From NCBI GenBank assembly GCA_946480965.1, contig CAMLMI010000172.1, forward strand, positions 1 to 9,296: 9,296 nt of DNA. The letters run 5' to 3'. The DNA comes from an uncultured Verrucomicrobiales bacterium (GTDB lineage: Bacteria > Verrucomicrobiota > Verrucomicrobiae > Limisphaerales > CANJSG01). The notes under the pieces were generated by a model. The model saw nothing but the letters and a program-made list of their open reading frames with translations, had not been told where the DNA came from and made no database searches. Positions 6,161 through 9,296 of this stretch are shown one piece after another. The translations under genes and the position numbers were made by a program. The number at the start of each line of letters is the position of its first letter. Position 1 is the first letter of the stretch.

Positions 6161-7735
6161 ATGAACTGGAAACCTTGGTTCGCTTTGCTGGCCGCGTGCT
6201 GCGTTGTCACCGGCTGCGCCGTTTCTCGGGCCGTCGGCGCGGAAGAGCCCCCGGTGGTCTATCGCCACCGGTTCATCGGGGCCGAGAACGTCGCGGATCT
6301 CGCGGTCAAGCCCCGCGCCCACGCGCTCCTCTCCACCACCAACGCCCTTGCCTTCCGCCAAGTGGCGGCCACGCGCTTCGCCCGCTGGACGGCCCAGGCG
6401 GTCGGTGCCCCGCCGGAGAAATCCACCGGCATCGCCACCGCGCTTGAACTGGGACTCGTGGCGGATTCCGCCGTGGAAATCCGCGGCGGAACCTCCGGCT
6501 GGACGGCGCTCTTCGCCGCGCATCTGGCGGCGGACGAGGGCGACCGGTTCATCCAGCAGGTGAAACAGGCCGCGACGGACCTCGGACTCCAGAGCGCGAG
6601 CGCCAAGGTCCATTTGACCGCCCTGCGCGATGGCACCTGGGTCGTGGCCGCGTTCGGTTCCGGCAAGGCTCCGGCGGAAGCGGCCATCAAGTCGCGTCTG
6701 GCCGCGTTGGCCAAGGTTTCCGCCGATCCCAAGGGCGCGGCGGGCACGAACGCCCCGCTGCTTTCCGTGGAGGCCGATCTGCCCGCGTTGGCCAAGCTTT
6801 GCCAATGGCCCGCCTTGCCGGTGAAGCTCGGCCGCGTGGAGCTCGCGGTGGCCGCCCAGGGCGAGTTCCTCAAGACTTCCGGCACCGTGGCGCTGACGGA
6901 GAAGAGCGCCTGGCCCAAGGCCAAGTGGAACGTGCCGACCAACCTCGTGCACGACCCGCTCGTGTCCTTCACCGCCCTGCGCGCGCCCGGCCCCATCTTT
7001 TCCGCGGACACCGTGCTGGGCGCTTTCCTCGGGGCCAATCTGGCTTCGTCCCAGGCCTACCTCTGGACGCAGTCGGAGGTCCCCTTCCAGACCTACTTCG
7101 TGCTGGCCTCCGCCGATCCGGCCAAGGAAGTCGCCCGGATCGCTTCGACCATGCCGCCCAGGATCAATCCCCTGTTGGGCGGCACGGAGACCAGCCAGAT
7201 GGCCTGGAACTCGAACAAGACGGCGGTGCAGATCTCGGGACTGTCGCTGGTCATGCCCCAGGTCACCGCCACGAACGACCCCACCGGAAGCTGGTTGACC
7301 GGCGGTCTGATCGCCCCCCTGCCCCACCGCAACACCCAGCCAGCCCCGGAAGGGCTCCTCCAGCAGTTCACCGGCCGCGACGATGTCGTGCTCTACGACT
7401 GGGAAATCTCCCAGGAGCGCGTCGGCTACTGGCGCGTGTTGAGCCAGCTCGCGCCGGCCATCGGCCAGGGCACTTCGCTCAAGACCCCCGCCGAGGTCCG
7501 CGTGCCCTTCAGCACCACCGAACGATTCCTGCAAAGCACCGGCGAAGGCCTGGGCAACACCATCACCGAACTGACGCTGGGGAAGGACGGCAAGCTCGGG
7601 TTCAACCGCAAGTCCCATCTGGGCCTGACCGGCTTCGAGTTGGTGCATCTGGCCCGTTGGCTGGCCGATTCTCCGGCCAGCATCGCCGCCGTCCGCAAAG
7701 CCGCCCCGGCTCCCGCTTTTCCCGGCAATCCCTGA
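6161..7735 (+). CDS. Putative lipoprotein of unknown function
   Basis: I do not recognise this family. The 524-aa product begins with a lipoprotein signal: MNWK, a hydrophobic stretch, then the lipobox VTGC with the acylated Cys at residue 19. The mature protein should therefore be anchored to a membrane facing the periplasm. The rest has no further membrane helix and alternates helical stretches (residues near 120-145 and 160-195) with beta-type stretches. Conserved-looking segments include [21 protein letters not shown] (from about residue 406), and the C-terminus is a low-complexity Ala/Pro tail. It has no catalytic motif that I can name. The ATG at 6161 has no Shine-Dalgarno but starts directly at the signal. 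The stop is 5 bp before pdxJ, so co-transcription with pdxJ and acpS is very likely; whether that means shared function is unknown. Codon use matches its neighbours, with no sign of transfer. Confidence 0.85.
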   Translation: MNWKPWFALLAACCVVTGCAVSRAVGAEEPPVVYRHRFIGAENVADLAVKPRAHALLSTTNALAFRQVAATRFARWTAQAVGAPPEKSTGIATALELGLVADSAVEIRGGTSGWTALFAAHLAADEGDRFIQQVKQAATDLGLQSASAKVHLTALRDGTWVVAAFGSGKAPAEAAIKSRLAALAKVSADPKGAAGTNAPLLSVEADLPALAKLCQWPALPVKLGRVELAVAAQGEFLKTSGTVALTEKSAWPKAKWNVPTNLVHDPLVSFTALRAPGPIFSADTVLGAFLGANLASSQAYLWTQSEVPFQTYFVLASADPAKEVARIASTMPPRINPLLGGTETSQMAWNSNKTAVQISGLSLVMPQVTATNDPTGSWLTGGLIAPLPHRNTQPAPEGLLQQFTGRDDVVLYDWEISQERVGYWRVLSQLAPAIGQGTSLKTPAEVRVPFSTTERFLQSTGEGLGNTITELTLGKDGKLGFNRKSHLGLTGFELVHLARWLADSPASIAAVRKAAPAPAFPGNP

Positions 7736-7740
7736 CCGCC

Positions 7741-8481
7741 ATGCTCAAACTGGGCGTCAACATCGACCACGTCGCCACGATCCGCGAAGCCCGCTATCGC
7801 GGACAGTTCACGGGTGAACCCGACCCGGTGGCGGCGGCTTTGGCCTGCGAAGCCGCCGGTGCGCATGGCATCACCGCGCATCTCCGCGAGGACCGACGCC
7901 ACATCCTGGACCGCGACGTGCGCCGCCTGCGCGACTCGATCCGGACGCGGTTGAACCTGGAGATGGCCAACACGCCGGAGATCGTGGCGATTGCCCTGGC
8001 TTTGAAGCCGGACATCGTCTGCCTCGTGCCGGAGAAGCGGCAGGAACTGACGACCGAGGGCGGCTTGGATGTGCTCGGGCACGAAGCGGCGCTGAAGGAG
8101 ACCTGCGCGAAGTGCGCCGACGCCGGCATCGAGGTCAGCCTGTTCATCGACGCGGATCTGCCGCAGATCGAAGCGGCGGCCAGGACCGGAGCCGGTTTCA
8201 TCGAGCTGCACACCGGGGCCTACGCCGAACACTTCCACCACAAGGACCGCCGCAACGAGGAACTGGGCCGGTTGAGCGGCGCGTCCCGCCTCGCCAAGCA
8301 ACTCGGCCTGCGCGTCAATGCCGGGCACGGCTTGAACTACGAGAACCTGCCGGTGCTGCACGTCGTGCCCCATCTGGAGGAGCTCAACATCGGGCACAGC
8401 ATCGTGAGCCGCGCCGTCTTCACCGGGATCTCCCGGGCCGTGACGGACATGCTGGCCCTGATGAAAGATTACCGGGGCTGA
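7741..8481 (+). CDS. pdxJ: Pyridoxine 5'-phosphate synthase PdxJ
   Basis: PdxJ condenses 1-deoxy-D-xylulose 5-phosphate with 3-amino-2-oxopropyl phosphate to pyridoxine 5'-phosphate, the ring-closing step of the DXP-dependent vitamin B6 pathway in the cytoplasm. The 246-aa product is a full-length TIM barrel. Diagnostic motifs are [11 protein letters not shown] (5-15), [13 protein letters not shown] (43-55), LNLEMA (71-76), [18 protein letters not shown] (94-111), [11 protein letters not shown] (153-163), [12 protein letters not shown] (192-203) and [13 protein letters not shown] near the end. Residues matching the catalytic set known from E. coli are H47, E74 and H196, all present. The start lies 5 bp after the lipoprotein stop and the end 3 bp before acpS. 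A pdxJ-acpS pair is known from E. coli and other proteobacteria. No Shine-Dalgarno is visible (leader ccctgaccgcc). Confidence 0.98.
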   Translation: MLKLGVNIDHVATIREARYRGQFTGEPDPVAAALACEAAGAHGITAHLREDRRHILDRDVRRLRDSIRTRLNLEMANTPEIVAIALALKPDIVCLVPEKRQELTTEGGLDVLGHEAALKETCAKCADAGIEVSLFIDADLPQIEAAARTGAGFIELHTGAYAEHFHHKDRRNEELGRLSGASRLAKQLGLRVNAGHGLNYENLPVLHVVPHLEELNIGHSIVSRAVFTGISRAVTDMLALMKDYRG

Positions 8482-8484
8482 GAA

Positions 8485-8877
8485 ATGGTCGTGGGCATCG
8501 GCATCGATCTGGTCGAGATCGCGCGGATCGAGACCGCCTTGGAGCGCTTCGGCGAACGTTTTGCCGAACGGGTGCTGCATCCGGATGAACTGGCCTACTG
8601 CTCCTCGCAGAAACATCCGGCCAGGTCCATCGCCGCTCGGTTTGCCGCCAAGGAAGCGGTCTCCAAGGCTTTCGGCACCGGCATCGGCTCCGAGCTGGGC
8701 TGGCACGACATCGTCGTGCGGCACCGGGGCTCGGGCGCGCCGCAGATCGAGCTTTCCGCCAAGGGCTCCGCGCTCATGCGCCTGCGGTGCGTCGCGTCCA
8801 TCCACCTCAGCCTGACCCACACGAACGGGCATGCCGCCGCCGTGGCGGTATTGGATTCGCAGCCCATTTCCGCTTGA
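8485..8877 (+). CDS. acpS: Holo-[acyl-carrier-protein] synthase AcpS
   Basis: AcpS transfers the 4'-phosphopantetheine arm of coenzyme A to a serine of apo-acyl carrier protein, switching on fatty acid synthesis. The 130-aa product is slightly longer than the usual 120-126. The Mg2+/CoA site motifs are intact: GIGIDLVEI (4-12, D8), RFAAKEAVSKAFGTG (52-66, E57 and K61) and HLSLTHTNGHAAAVAVL near the C-terminus. The last few residues (DSQPISA) are a variable tail. It begins 3 bp after the pdxJ stop, so it is certainly in the same operon. The bases ctgagaa before its ATG are identical to those before dctM, because in both cases an upstream gene ends just there. Confidence 0.97.
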   Translation: MVVGIGIDLVEIARIETALERFGERFAERVLHPDELAYCSSQKHPARSIAARFAAKEAVSKAFGTGIGSELGWHDIVVRHRGSGAPQIELSAKGSALMRLRCVASIHLSLTHTNGHAAAVAVLDSQPISA

Positions 8878-8885
8878 GCGGGAAA
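8867..8885 (+). terminator. Weak hairpin over the acpS stop codon
   Basis: The bases tttccgc (8867-8873) pair with gcgggaaa (8878-8885) around the loop ttga, with one bulged G. The loop contains the acpS stop codon. There is no U-tract afterwards (ggggttcc follows), so it is a poor intrinsic terminator. It could stabilise the 3' end or slow transcription before the exosortase gene. Confidence 0.25.
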
Positions 8886-8940
8886 GGGGTTCCTCCGTCA
8901 GAGCAGGCGGCGAGGCTTTCCGGTCGTAGCCGTTGGGCCA

Positions 8941-8968
8941 TTGCCAAGGTTTGATGCATCCGTATAGT
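8941..8968 (+). promoter_or_regulatory. Candidate sigma70-like promoter for the exosortase gene
   Basis: The -35-like TTGCCA at 8941-8946 and the -10-like TATAGT at 8963-8968 (five of six consensus bases) have a 16-bp spacer. Only 8 bp separate the -10 from the ATG at 8977, so the transcript would start at or next to the start codon. The layout matches the candidate before the lipoprotein gene, including the shared 10-mer ccattgccaa. This suggests that the exosortase is transcribed independently of acpS. Confidence 0.45.
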
Positions 8969-8976
8969 TCGCTCCC

Positions 8977-9296
8977 ATGAATCCAAGTGTAGCTGCTGCA
9001 CCGGAGGCGGCGGGGGTTGGAAAGGCTCCCAAATTGCAATGGCCTCCGCTGGCGATCATCGCCGTCGCGTGGCTTTGGACCTTCCACGCCTTCTCCCAAT
9101 ACTGGACCCACCTGCCGCAATACGCCTACGGCTGGCTGGTGCCCATGCTCGGGGCGTTCTTTTTCTGGCGAAGGCTGACGCTCTTCGCCGCGAACAACCC
9201 GGCCTCCCTGAACCCGCCGAAGGCGCGCGACACCGCGCTGGGCGTTTTCCTGCTGCTTCTGCTCTGCGCCGCCATCACCCCGCTGGAGCTGGAAAG
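8977..9296 (+). CDS. Exosortase/archaeosortase family protein, N-terminal part (truncated by window edge)
   Basis: Only the first 106 residues are present; the frame is open to the right edge. After a polar Ala/Pro-rich start, a first membrane segment (about 23-42, LAIIAVAWLWTFHAFSQYW) leads to YAYGWLVPMLGAFFFWRR (about 49-66), which matches the exosortase hallmark in which a Tyr-Gly-x-Leu-Val-Pro element begins the second helix. A third hydrophobic segment begins near residue 87. Exosortases are multi-pass inner-membrane cysteine proteases that cleave PEP-CTERM tails, usually linked to exopolysaccharide or biofilm genes. The catalytic Cys, Arg and His lie in the missing part, so activity cannot be judged and the subtype cannot be named. 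A PEP-CTERM protein lies about 3 kb upstream on the opposite strand. No Shine-Dalgarno is seen (leader gttcgctccc). Confidence 0.85.
   Translation, partial: MNPSVAAAPEAAGVGKAPKLQWPPLAIIAVAWLWTFHAFSQYWTHLPQYAYGWLVPMLGAFFFWRRLTLFAANNPASLNPPKARDTALGVFLLLLLCAAITPLELE

Noticed and set aside
6074..7648. Long open frame on the minus strand (524 codons) opposite the lipoprotein gene
   Set aside because: The plus-strand frame has a lipoprotein signal, operon spacing and normal composition; the antisense product is Gly/Arg/His-rich with no signal or motif.
7426..9120. Long open frame on the minus strand (564 codons) across pdxJ and acpS
   Set aside because: It is antisense to two genes with unmistakable family motifs, its translation is low-complexity Gly/Arg/Ala/His-rich, and long antisense frames are expected in GC-rich coding DNA.

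Overview
The window is GC-rich and densely coding. Three things point to a Gram-negative bacterium of the Verrucomicrobiota or a close relative in the PVC group: a protein with a PEP-CTERM sorting tail, the start of an exosortase gene, and start codons with no visible Shine-Dalgarno sequence. The phylum is an inference from gene content and style, since no rRNA or other phylogenetic marker lies in the window.

Layout, left to right. (1) Positions 1-298 hold no gene I can support. (2) A plus-strand major facilitator superfamily (MFS) transporter (299-1552) runs tail to tail into a minus-strand TRAP transporter operon, with only 4 bp between the stop codons. The TRAP operon is transcribed dctP (4436 to 3399), dctQ (3391 to 2858), dctM (2861 to 1557) and is complete: periplasmic binding protein, small and large membrane subunits. 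(3) Upstream on the same strand is a PrxQ/BCP-type peroxiredoxin with an export signal (5073 to 4561). (4) A 269-bp spacer (5074-5342) carries a terminator-like hairpin and a perfect 26-bp inverted repeat pair that looks like a REP/MITE-type element. (5) A minus-strand PEP-CTERM surface protein (5978 to 5343) is separated by a 182-bp divergent intergenic region from a plus-strand cluster. (6) That cluster is a 524-aa lipoprotein of unknown function (6161-7735), pdxJ (7741-8481) and acpS (8485-8877), with gaps of 5 and 3 bp. (7) An exosortase gene begins at 8977 and runs off the right edge.

How the genes relate. The TRAP and MFS systems both look suited to importing small organic anions (carboxylates or sugar acids), but no catabolic gene or regulator accompanies them here. 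PdxJ makes pyridoxine 5'-phosphate for vitamin B6, and AcpS activates acyl carrier protein; their pairing is a familiar housekeeping arrangement. The exosortase at the right edge is the type of enzyme expected to process the PEP-CTERM tail of the protein at 5343-5978.

I see no clear new defence system, mobile element or CRISPR. The points most worth a second look are the inverted repeat pair, the SD-less and C-rich start contexts, the similar promoter-like arrangements set very close to two start codons, the unknown lipoprotein tied to pdxJ-acpS, and the exported PrxQ.
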